Assembly: GCF_001729765.1 (NCBI RefSeq)
Contig: NZ_CP017181.1
Location: forward strand, 2,170,001-2,234,000
DNA from: Enterobacter kobei
GTDB lineage: Bacteria; Pseudomonadota; Gammaproteobacteria; Enterobacterales; Enterobacteriaceae
DNA: 64,000 bases
Direction: 5' to 3'
Made by a program: the position numbers and the translations under genes. Position 1 is the first letter of the stretch. Each line of letters opens with the position of its first letter. Of this stretch, positions 54,509-63,175 are shown piece by piece. The notes beneath the pieces are model-generated. The model was not told the DNA's origin and made no database searches. It saw only the letters and a program-made list of their open reading frames with translations.

Positions 54509-55108
54509 TTATTTAAGGCCCTCTAGTCCCTTCAGGAACTCCTCCACCAGCTCAGGCGTCGCCGTGTCTGCCTGGTAAAGAATATCGAGTTTGACGTTCT
54601 TCAAACCGCAGAAGCCGAAAATGCCCTCGACTATTTGAGTCTGAATCGCCGTCGAATAACCATGTTTATCGAAACCGTTAAGATCGCTGCCAGCAGTCGC
54701 AATAAGGCGAACGGGAACGTCGCGCAAATTGCCCACAATCCGGCCGTCTTCTGCCACTTTATACGCCCAGTTCAGCGTCAGAACGCGATCAAACCAGCCT
54801 TTCAACAGACCGGGAACGGACCACCAGTACACCGGGAAAACGAATACCAGCATATCCGCCCGCTCGACCCGCTGCTGCTCGCGCAGAATATCTTCAGGAA
54901 GGGCGCTCGGATCGCCGTGGTACAAATCAAGATCGGCGCGGGACATGGCCGGGTTAAACCCTTCGGCATGCAGATCGGCCATCTCCACCTGCGTACCCTG
55001 TTCACGCAGTTTCCCGGCAATGCGGGCGGCCAGCGAATGGGATAACGAATTGTCGACAGGGTGAGCCGTCACGATCAGTGCATTATTAATGGCATGTGTA
55101 GCAGACAT
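54509..55108 (-). CDS. NAD(P)H:quinone oxidoreductase-type flavoprotein
   Basis: This 199-residue flavodoxin-fold protein is of the MdaB/NQO type. It shows the phosphate-binding start ALIVTAHPVDNSLSHSLA, then FVFPVYWWSVPGLLKGWFDRVL and ATAGSDLNGFDKHGYST. It would reduce quinones or nitro compounds with FMN or FAD in two-electron steps. The start follows GAGGTCGCT. It lies downstream of a TetR gene on the same strand, 73 bp away, with a TTACTATTGGTAAC-type element in that gap, suggesting regulation by the neighbour. Confidence 0.88.
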   Translation of the reverse strand: MSATHAINNALIVTAHPVDNSLSHSLAARIAGKLREQGTQVEMADLHAEGFNPAMSRADLDLYHGDPSALPEDILREQQRVERADMLVFVFPVYWWSVPGLLKGWFDRVLTLNWAYKVAEDGRIVGNLRDVPVRLIATAGSDLNGFDKHGYSTAIQTQIVEGIFGFCGLKNVKLDILYQADTATPELVEEFLKGLEGLK

Positions 55109-55181
55109 AGCGACCTCGAATGGGTGAGAAGTGACGTTTATATTACTATTGGTAACTTAGCTGTCAATCCGCACCCAACGA

Positions 55182-55775
55182 TCATTTTGTGCTATTCACG
55201 TAGGTCTCCAGCACCCCGGTGATGGCGCCGCTGAGGGTATCTTCCGCAACATTTCGGGCGAGCACGCCGTTACACGCGGCGGTGCTGAGCGCGTCCGCCG
55301 CACCAATGATGGCCGTCAGTACCGCTTCTCCCTGAACGCCTTTCAGGACGACAAAAGGGGAAAGCGCGGTACGCAGGCAGTCGGCGCATTCTGCAACGCA
55401 CGCCTCACGAAACGACTGCAACGCGCGAGAGCCGGACAGCGCCGCGGCGATGGGCCCGGTTTCGGGCCCGGCGGTCATGGCGCAATCAATATAGGCGGCG
55501 CTGAAAAAGCGGATCGTCTTGTCCAGCGTTTTGCTGTCTACAGCCAGCGTCTCACGGAATTTTGCTAACTGCCGATCGCTATAATCCTGATACAAGGCCA
55601 TCAGCAACCCTTCACGATCGCCAAAATGGTCGTAGGGGATAGGCTTGGTCACGTTGGCCCGCTCCGCCAGGTAACCCAACGTCAGTGCCTCCGTGCCTTG
55701 CTGGCGGACAATTCCGCGCGCCACTTCCAGCAGCTGTACGCGGCGATCCTCTTTTCTTAAGCGCTTAACAACCAT
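55182..55775 (-). CDS. TetR/AcrR-family regulator (quinone reductase neighbour)
   Basis: This 197-residue TetR has the helix-turn-helix LGYLAERANVTKPIPYDHFG, in which the recognition helix carries KPIPYDHF instead of the commoner YxHF start. The C-terminal ligand domain contains several Cys (ACVAECADCL). It begins 34 bp after the RND permease gene and precedes the flavoprotein gene, so it may be read with either. Its own operator is probably the GTTACC...AGTAA element near 55150. Confidence 0.82.
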   Translation of the reverse strand: MVVKRLRKEDRRVQLLEVARGIVRQQGTEALTLGYLAERANVTKPIPYDHFGDREGLLMALYQDYSDRQLAKFRETLAVDSKTLDKTIRFFSAAYIDCAMTAGPETGPIAAALSGSRALQSFREACVAECADCLRTALSPFVVLKGVQGEAVLTAIIGAADALSTAACNGVLARNVAEDTLSGAITGVLETYVNSTK

Positions 55776-55809
55776 GCTTTCCTCGGAACAGTTATCTACT
55801 TAGGGTAGT

Positions 55810-58800
55810 TTACACGTTTTCTGCCGGGGACTGCACGCGCTGTTCCGCAGGGCGGATCCGGAACCAGATCGCATACATCGCAGGCAGGAACACCAGCGTA
55901 ATGGCCGTACCGCCTAAGGTTCCGCCAATCAACGTGTAAGCCAGGGTTCCCCAGAATACCGAATGCGTCAGAGGAATAAACGCCAGCACGGCGGCAAGTG
56001 CCGTCAGCAGTACGGGCCGGGCTCGCTGAACCGTCGCCTCGACCACCGCGTGGAACGGATCGAGACCGTCCTTCTGGTTATGATCGATTTGCCCAATCAG
56101 GATCAGCGTATTGCGCATAAGAATGCCTGAAAGGGCGATCAACCCCACCAGCGCGTTGATGCCAAACGGCTGATTGAAAATCAACAGGGTCGGCACCACG
56201 CCAATCAGCCCCAGCGGCGCGGTAAGGAACACCATCACCATCGCCGAGAGCGAACGCACCTGCAGAATGATGATCAGCAGCGTCAGCGCAATCATGATCG
56301 GGAACAGCGGAATCATTGCCTGCGTGGCTTTGCCCGATTCCTCAATCGAACCGGCCATCTCAATGCGGTATCCGGCCGGTAGCGTATCTATAATCGGCTG
56401 GAGCTGTTTCATGATGGCGACCGATACATCCGGTGGCTGAAGATTGTCGGCGATATCACCCCGCACGGTAATGGTCGGAGTGCGGTCGCGGCGGCGCAAA
56501 ATCGGGTCTTCCATACCGATCTCAATCTTGCCAATTTGAGACAGCGGAACGCGCTGCCCCGCATTGCCGACGAGGGTAAAACCCTCAATTTTTGCCGGGT
56601 CGAGACGGATATCCCCCGCGGCGCGCCCCATGACCTCTACCGAGCGAATATCTTCCCGCACGGCAGTAATTGGCACGCCTGAGAGCAAGAACTGAAGCTG
56701 CTCAGCCACGGCACTGGACGTTAATCCGGTGGCCTGCAGACGGTTTTGATCGAGGGTGAAATGCAATACCGGAACGCGTGATCCCCAGTCGGTATTGACG
56801 GTACGCATCATCGGGCTTGCCTGTAGCACGCCTTTCACCTTGTCTGCGATATCGCGTAAGGTACCGACATCCGGCCCGGAAACGCGCCAGGCAACCGGGA
56901 AGGGCGAGTACGGGCCAAAGACCAGCTGCGTCACCCGCACGCGGGCGCCAGGCCGCTGGCGACAGCCTCCCTGAGCCTGAACTTGAGCGCTTCGCGTGAC
57001 GTCTCGCTGTCCGTCAGGATCACGATTTTTGCAAAAGACGGGTCAGGTAATTCGGGGGCCATCGCCAGGTAAAAGCGGGGCGATCCCTGGCCAATATAGG
57101 CCGTCACGATGTTGGCCTCAGGCTGCTGGCTCAACCATGCTTCTATTTTTGCGGTTGCGGCACGGGTCTGTTCGATTGAGGTGCCATAGGGCATCTGCAC
57201 TTCAACCAGCACTTCTGGGCGATCGGATGTCGGGAAAAATTGTTTTTTTACCAGTCCCATGCCGAATATGGCGAGGATGAAAATAGCGACCACGGCACCG
57301 GCCACCCGCCATTTTCCGGCGATAACGCGGCTCAGCATCCGGCGAAAATGGTTATAACGCGGCGTGTCATAGATGGCGGCATGGCCTCCTTCCACTTTGG
57401 GAATGGCCGGGAGGATCTTCACCCCAAGATAGGGGGTAAACACCACGGCGACAAACCACGATGCAATCAGGGCGAGGCCGACAATCCAGAACATATTGCT
57501 GGTGTATTCACCGGCGGTTGACTGGGCAAAACCGTTTGGCATAAAGCCAATTGCCGTCACCAGCGTACCCGCCAGCATTGGCGCGGCGGTATGGCTCCAG
57601 GCGTAGGCGGAGGCTTTGACCCGGTCGTAACCTTCCTCCATTTTGACCACCATCATTTCGATGGCGATAATGGCATCATCAACCAGTAAGCCGAGGGCAA
57701 GGATCAGGGAGCCCAGCGTGACGCGGTCAAAGTTTATCCCCGCGGCTTCCATCACCACGAAGACCACCGCCAGCGTCAACGGTACCGCCGCTGCAACCAC
57801 CACCCCCACGCGCCAGCCCATGCTGACAAAACAGACCACCATGACCACCAGCAGGGCGACGAAGAATTTGATCATAAACTCATCCACCGCCGAGCTGATG
57901 TTCACTGACTGGTCGGTGACTTTGCTCAGGGTCATGCCCAGCGGCAGACTCGCGTTTATTTTTGCCGTTTCGGCATCCAGCGCTTTACCCAGCGCCAGAC
58001 CATTCCAGCCCTCACGCATGACGATACCCAGCAGAAGGGCGGGTTCATGCTGGTTACGTATCAGCATCGTAGGGGGATCTTCATAGCCCCGTTCAACCGT
58101 CGCTACATCGGACAGCCTGAGCGTTTTGCCCTGAGCCACAACGGGTGTATCGCGGATCTTCTGCAACTCATCAAACGCGCCGTCGAGGCGGATAAACATC
58201 TGGGCGCCCCGGGTCTCAATAGAGCCCGCTGCTTTTAACGCGTTCTGATTGTTAAGGGCGTTGAAAATATCCTGCGGCGAAAGACCCAACGTAGCCAGTC
58301 GGTCATGAGAGAAAGCGATGTATATCCGCTCCGCCTGTTCGCCGATAATGTTCACTTTCTTCACGCCGGGTACGTGCAAAAGTTGCTGGCGCATGGCTTC
58401 GGCATCACGTACCAGCTGCCGCTGGGGTTCACCTTTCGCTTTCAGGGCAAAAAGGGCAAAGGTGACATCGGCAAATTCGTCATTGATCATCGGGCCGATC
58501 GTCCCGGCAGGGAGGTTCAGGGATTCGTCTCCCAGCTTTTTCCGCGCCTGATAGAACGCCTCCTGCACCTCTGCGGGGGGTGTTTTGTCTTGCAACGATA
58601 AGGTGATAAACGCCATGCCGGGGCGGGTATAGGTTTCCGTCCGGTCATACCATTTGAGCTCCTGCAGGCGTTTTTCCAGCGGTTCGGCGACCTGATCCTG
58701 CATCTCCTGCGCGGTTGCGCCGGGCCAGACGGATATCACCGTCATTTGCTTCACCGTAAAAGGGGGATCTTCCGCGCGGCCAAGCCCAAAAAAGGCGTAG

Positions 58801-58892
58801 ATACCGGCAATCGTCACAAGGACGATCAGAAACAGGGTGATGGAGCGCTCGCGCACGGCAAGCGCTGACAGGTTGAAGCGACTTCCGCTCAT
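55810..58892 (-). pseudogene. RND efflux permease, frameshifted near 56940
   Basis: This would be one RND inner-membrane pump of about 1,025 residues, but it is split into two frames. The first, 58892-56931 (653 aa), carries TM1, the first periplasmic domain, the TM4 pair and ends ...SGLAPACG. The second, 56940-55810 (376 aa), starts RVTQLVFGPYSPFP and carries the second periplasmic loops and the last membrane segments. They join in a GC-rich stretch (CTGGCGCCCGCGTGCGGG read on the minus strand), where one base is missing. The start overlaps the adaptor stop by 4 bp. Sequencing error or true inactivation cannot be told apart here. Confidence 0.8.
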
Positions 58893-59998
58893 GGCGTGTT
58901 CTCCGCCAGCGCGGCATTGCGTTGTTCTGCAAGCCTGACGATTTCACCCTCGTGCAAAAGGTGTGCGCCCAGCGCCACAATCTTCTCGCCTGGCTTCACG
59001 CTGCCCGTGACCTGCGCGGCATCTTCACCCACGCTCAGCACCTTCACCGGCGTCCAGGTAACCTTTGCCGGCCTGGCGGAAATGCGCCAGACACCGGGGC
59101 CTTTGCCAGCATCGTAGAGTGAGGCGAGCGGAACCTGCATGACCTGACGTTCCGCTTTTGGGTCCTGAACGTTCAGCGTGACGGTTGCCCCCAGCGGCGC
59201 GTTTGCCAGGTCACCATTCAGCACGTAGCGGGCTTCATAGGTGCGGGTTGTGGCATCGGCTGAATCAGACAGCAGGCGCAGCGTTGCGCTGACCGGGTGT
59301 TTTTCATTGCCATAAAGTGTGGCCAGTGCAGGGCTGCCAACGGCAGGGCGCAAGGTCTCCGGGAACTGCACGAGCGCTTCACGTTGTCCCGCCCTGGCGA
59401 GTCGGATCACCACTTGCCCGGCACTCACCACCTGACCCGGCTCGGCGAGGGTTTCCATCACTACCCCGTCTGAATCCGCCAGCAGTACGGCATAGCCCGT
59501 TGCGTTTTGCGCCACGTTGGCCTGCGCCCGGGCTGCGCTGAGTTCCGCTCTGGCGGAATCGGCGGCGGCTTTGATCTGATCATACTCCGAGGCGGACACG
59601 GCGCCGGACGCCACAAGACCGCGATAACGCGCCTCATCGCTGGACGCTTTTCTCGCACGCGCCTGGGCAGCATCCACCGTGCGCTGCTGTGCCTGGGCCT
59701 GTAATTTCAGGTCAACCGGATCGAGGCGCAGTAACGGCTGACCCTGTCTGACGGTTTGCCCGGTATCGACGAGTCGCTCAAGGATTTTCCCCTGAACCCT
59801 GAAACCCAAATCACTTTGCGTTCTCGCCACCACCACGCCGGTAAAGGCGTGCGCAGTATTGTTCGCAAGCTCGATGGCGGCGGATCTGACAAGCGGTGGC
59901 TTTGTGCGCGGATCGTCACTCGCGGAATTATCGCCGCACGCCATGAGGACAAACGGCAGAAGGCTAACGGCAAGGCGGGCTGTATTGAGCCTGAGCAT
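58889..59998 (-). CDS. RND efflux periplasmic adaptor lipoprotein
   Basis: This 369-residue membrane fusion protein has a signal peptide and lipobox LMAC (Cys about residue 21). A lipoyl half (GKILERLVDTGQTVRQGQP) is followed by a coiled-coil hairpin (KLQAQAQQRTVDAAQARAR). The second lipoyl half and a beta-barrel and membrane-proximal domain complete it. It would link the RND pump to TolC. It is the first gene of the efflux operon, 75 bp after a tetR gene on the same strand, with a palindromic operator in that gap. Confidence 0.9.
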   Translation of the reverse strand: MLRLNTARLAVSLLPFVLMACGDNSASDDPRTKPPLVRSAAIELANNTAHAFTGVVVARTQSDLGFRVQGKILERLVDTGQTVRQGQPLLRLDPVDLKLQAQAQQRTVDAAQARARKASSDEARYRGLVASGAVSASEYDQIKAAADSARAELSAARAQANVAQNATGYAVLLADSDGVVMETLAEPGQVVSAGQVVIRLARAGQREALVQFPETLRPAVGSPALATLYGNEKHPVSATLRLLSDSADATTRTYEARYVLNGDLANAPLGATVTLNVQDPKAERQVMQVPLASLYDAGKGPGVWRISARPAKVTWTPVKVLSVGEDAAQVTGSVKPGEKIVALGAHLLHEGEIVRLAEQRNAALAENTP

Positions 59999-60045
59999 GG
60001 GAAACCCTTATAGAAGTAACAGGACAGTTTCCGCATTCTCAGACT

Positions 60046-60071
60046 AGTGACCAATAAAGTCAATGGTCACT
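60046..60071 (-). promoter_or_regulatory. TetR operator before the RND efflux operon
   Basis: AGTGACCA (60046-60053) and TGGTCACT (60064-60071) are perfect 8-bp inverted arms 10 bp apart, between the tetR stop and the adaptor start. The same arms with the same 10-bp spacing recur upstream of tetR at 60726-60751. Confidence 0.75.
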
Positions 60072-60073
60072 AA

Positions 60074-60688
60074 TCAGGGGGCCAGGCTTCTTAATACCAG
60101 CGAAGAGAGAAGCACCGCCGCAGTGGGGGCCGTTTCGAGGTTATATTGCAGCTGTATGGGATTGATATAAGGGCACATCACCATGTGGATAGCCTGCGTG
60201 ACCTCATCAAGCGGCGTTTTTCTTTCGAATTCACCCGCCTGCCTGCCTTCAATAATGATGCTCTCAATCAGCTTCATCAGGCCGTCTGTATACCTTTCAG
60301 TAGACGGCCATTTGTCCCGTGCGGCGACGGCGGCAATGTCGTAAAGCTTCCGATCGTGGAAAAACAGCTCGCTTCCGGCCTCGGTAAGCGCTTTAAACAG
60401 ACGGCGTAATTTTTCGCTGGCTGACGGCGCATCCTCGATGGCAGAAAGCACCGCCGCCATGATCAGCTCCAGGCGGTTAGCGCAGATCACTTCGCCAATA
60501 GCCTGTTTGGAATCGAAAAACTTATAAATGTAGGACTTAGAGAAACCGATGGATTTCGCGAGTTCGGCGACGGTGGTTTTTTCATAGCCGTAATGCCCGA
60601 AGTGCTCAAAAGCCGCTTCGACGATTTGCTCTCTGACAGAATGGTCAAGTGGACCACGTATTGATGGGGCGTTCATATTTTTAGTCAT
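60074..60688 (-). CDS. TetR-family repressor of the RND efflux operon
   Basis: This 204-residue TetR protein has the helix-turn-helix TVAELAKSIGFSKSYIYKFF at about residues 36-60. Operator-like repeats on both sides of the gene indicate autoregulation and control of the adaptor-permease genes. The C-terminal domain (PLDEVTQAIHMVMCPYINP) resembles those of AcrR-like efflux regulators. It is a separate unit from the two other TetR genes in this stretch. Confidence 0.88.
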   Translation of the reverse strand: MTKNMNAPSIRGPLDHSVREQIVEAAFEHFGHYGYEKTTVAELAKSIGFSKSYIYKFFDSKQAIGEVICANRLELIMAAVLSAIEDAPSASEKLRRLFKALTEAGSELFFHDRKLYDIAAVAARDKWPSTERYTDGLMKLIESIIIEGRQAGEFERKTPLDEVTQAIHMVMCPYINPIQLQYNLETAPTAAVLLSSLVLRSLAP

Positions 60689-60725
60689 TATTTAAGCTTA
60701 GCGTGACAGGCCAGGATTGACAACG

Positions 60726-60751
60726 AGTGACCATTTCGTCATTGGGTTACT
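60726..60751 (-). promoter_or_regulatory. Second TetR operator, upstream of tetR
   Basis: AGTGACCA (60726-60733) and GGGTTACT (60744-60751) are arms 10 bp apart. The first arm is identical to the operator at 60046 and the second has two mismatches. It lies 38 bp upstream of the tetR start. Confidence 0.65.
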
Positions 60752-60882
60752 GTTGTTTCCTCATGCGTTCAAACGGGAAGACCCACCCGGTGGGGTAAGT
60801 GTATCACTGTTTTTCGCGCATTAAGGCATCTATCTGTCAGCGTTTCAGGGCAATCCTTTGCACTGAAACGACACGGTTTTGC

Positions 60883-61677
60883 TTAAGTCGATCGTGGACG
60901 CAGTACTTTTTCAGCGATGAGTAACAGACGCTTACGCGTGACAAACCGGTATAACTGCCCCAGAAGCCAGTTACCGCATCCGGTGATCAGGTAGTTACGG
61001 TTGGTATCGACCGCCTTCAACGCCAGCGTAACCACCTTATCCGCTGGCATCCTTTTACCCACCGAGGCTTCTTCCGCATTCACCACATCAAAAAAAGCCG
61101 TATCCGTTGCCCCCGGGCAAAGCGCCAACACGCGAATGCCCTTTGCACGGTACTCTCCCCAAAGCGCATTTGAAAAGGAGAGCAGGAAGGCTTTGGTCGC
61201 GCCATAAATGGCCATATAGGGATCCGGTTGCATCGCGGCCGTTGAGGCCACATTAATTACCACTCCTGCGCCTTTGCGGAGCATTTCCGGTAGCAAAGCG
61301 TGAGTCAGTGCCACGGGGGCCACGCAGTTCACATATATCTCATCACGTTGCCTGTCGATCGACAGCGCTTCGAAGGGGCCATAGGTGGCGAACCCGGCGC
61401 AATTAATCAGAATGTCGGGGAAGCGCCTCAGGAGGCCCAGCCGTTCCGCGATGCGGGGAACGGCATCTGATTCCACTAAGTCCTGCACGATAATAGTGAT
61501 TGATACGCCATGCTTTTTGGCCAGCTCTGCGGCAAGCGCCTGTAGCTTTGGCTCCGAGCGGGCAACCAGGATCAACGACACGCCGCGGGCAGCGAGTTGC
61601 CTGGCGAAATCACGACCTATTCCCGACGATGCCCCGGTAATCAACGCTATTTTTCCTGAATAATCAAAAATATTCAT
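60883..61677 (-). CDS. Short-chain dehydrogenase/reductase
   Basis: This 264-residue SDR has the cofactor loop TGASSGIGRDFA, the NCAG-type strand LINCAGFATYG and the catalytic triad in INVASTAAMQ and IYGATKAFLLSF. The PG-motif LCPGATDTAFF is present. Substrate unknown; the C-terminal basic tail (RFVTRKRLLLIAEKVLRP) suggests a membrane-surface contact. It is divergent from a MerR gene and shares its promoter. Confidence 0.87.
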   Translation of the reverse strand: MNIFDYSGKIALITGASSGIGRDFARQLAARGVSLILVARSEPKLQALAAELAKKHGVSITIIVQDLVESDAVPRIAERLGLLRRFPDILINCAGFATYGPFEALSIDRQRDEIYVNCVAPVALTHALLPEMLRKGAGVVINVASTAAMQPDPYMAIYGATKAFLLSFSNALWGEYRAKGIRVLALCPGATDTAFFDVVNAEEASVGKRMPADKVVTLALKAVDTNRNYLITGCGNWLLGQLYRFVTRKRLLLIAEKVLRPRST

Positions 61678-61718
61678 ACCTCAAATCCCGTTTCCCTGAT
61701 ATGTGTATCACAGGATAA

Positions 61719-61740
61719 ACCGTGCACTTAAGTACACGGT
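61719..61740. promoter_or_regulatory. MerR-type palindrome in SDR/merR gap
   Basis: ACCGTGCACTT-AAGTACACGGT is a 22-bp palindrome with one mismatch (61719-61740) in the divergent promoter region, 34 bp before the merR start. MerR proteins bind such sites between -35 and -10. Confidence 0.75.
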
Positions 61741-61773
61741 CAAGCGTGATTTTGAAAAGGGGAGGACGACGCG

Positions 61774-62142
61774 ATGCGCATTGGCGAACTGTGTGTGAAA
61801 ACGGGCTTATCGAAGGAGACGGTCCGTTACTACGAAAGGCAAGGGTTGCTGGAGAAAATCCCGCAACCGAATCGCAGCAACAACTACAAAGTCTACTCCG
61901 CCGTCGATTTACAGCGTTTGAAAATGATCAAGCATGCCAAAATGCTGGGCTTTACCCTGGCCGAAATTTCGGATGTTTTAGCTGTCTGGGTCGACGATAA
62001 ATTTACCGCTGAGCAAAAACAAAGCGCGCTGCGCCGCAAGTTGCAACAGCTGGAAGAGAAGGAAGCCGCATTAACTGAACTCAGATCCAGGCTGGTCAAC
62101 GCCCTGGATAAGGTGGGTCAGCCTTGTGTCGATGAATTTTAA
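61774..62142 (+). CDS. MerR-family regulator
   Basis: This 122-residue protein has the MerR winged helix (MRIGELCVKTGLSKETVRYYER) and a dimerisation coiled coil at residues 78-115. The C terminus ends QPCVDEF with a single Cys there, so it lacks the paired Cys cluster of metal or redox sensors such as CueR or SoxR. It probably controls itself and the SDR gene. The ATG follows AGGACGACGCG. Confidence 0.85.
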   Translation: MRIGELCVKTGLSKETVRYYERQGLLEKIPQPNRSNNYKVYSAVDLQRLKMIKHAKMLGFTLAEISDVLAVWVDDKFTAEQKQSALRRKLQQLEEKEAALTELRSRLVNALDKVGQPCVDEF

Positions 62143-62164
62143 GCGGGTCTAATCAACATTCACG

Positions 62165-63076
62165 CTACCGTTTTTTTAGCCAGTCGAGAAAAAACTGGCT
62201 AAAGGCCGTGACCTGAAGCGGCTGCAGTTTACGCTGCGGGTAAACAAACTGTAGCCCGACATCTTTGCGGTCGTATCGGCTAAAACCGGTAAAACTGTCA
62301 GCAAACAGGACGGTGAGTCTTCCGGCCTCAACATCGTCCTTCACATCCCACCAGGATTTCCCCGCAATGCCAGCGCCGCTGAGCGCCCACTGACGAAGCA
62401 ATGCCCCGTCGTCGCACACCATGGCTGGCTCTACGCGAACGACACTTTCCTCGCCATCTTTTTCAAAGCGCCATTCGTTCATCACCACGCCCTGAGACTC
62501 AAGTGCCAGGCACCGGTGATGGGCTAACTCCGCAAATGTGGCGGGGACGCCGCGGTTGCTAAGATACGCCGCAGAGGCCACCAGCACCCGATGATTTGGG
62601 CGGATGTTTCTGACGACCAGGCTGCTGTCCGGCAGGTTACCGAAACGCACGCTCATATCCAGCCGGTTAGCGACCAGATCTTCAACATGTTCTCTTAACG
62701 CGATGAAAAATTTCACGTCAGGATGGCGTCGGGAAAATTCCACCACGGCGGGGCTAAGATACTGTCTGCCAAAATCCGAGGGGGCAGAAAGGCGAATATT
62801 GCCACTGAGGACGCCCTCTTTTTGCGTCAGGAGCGACTCGGCATGGCGCATCTCTTCCAGCACGCGCAGCGCGGCATGATAAAACTCTTCTCCGGCACGG
62901 GTCAGCGTGATGGATCGCGTTGAACGGTGAAACAGGCGAGTCTGGTAACGTTCTTCAATCGCCTTCAGTCTGGCCGTCATGGTCGCAGGAGAGAGCGACA
63001 GCCGTCGTCCGGCGGCGGAAAGTCCCCTGGCCTCGGCCACTTCAACCAGCAATGCCATATCTTCAAGCTTGCCCAT
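62165..63076 (-). CDS. LysR-family regulator
   Basis: This 303-residue LTTR begins MGKLEDMALLVEVAEARGLS. Its helix-turn-helix contains AAGRRLSLSPATMTARLKAI, and an effector domain of about 210 residues follows (DFGRQYLSPAVVEFSRRHPDVKF). It belongs to the DhcR/AaeR-like branch where the first helix is followed by RLFHRSTRSITLT. It is divergent from the Old Yellow Enzyme gene, its probable target, with 99 bp between them. Confidence 0.88.
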   Translation of the reverse strand: MGKLEDMALLVEVAEARGLSAAGRRLSLSPATMTARLKAIEERYQTRLFHRSTRSITLTRAGEEFYHAALRVLEEMRHAESLLTQKEGVLSGNIRLSAPSDFGRQYLSPAVVEFSRRHPDVKFFIALREHVEDLVANRLDMSVRFGNLPDSSLVVRNIRPNHRVLVASAAYLSNRGVPATFAELAHHRCLALESQGVVMNEWRFEKDGEESVVRVEPAMVCDDGALLRQWALSGAGIAGKSWWDVKDDVEAGRLTVLFADSFTGFSRYDRKDVGLQFVYPQRKLQPLQVTAFSQFFLDWLKKR

Positions 63077-63175
63077 TATTCATATTTTCCGAAAAGTGCA
63101 TCAGTTTTCAGTGTAATTATCAAAATGAAATACCGCCTGTAAAGTGATTTCATCCAAACCATAAGGGATGAAAAC

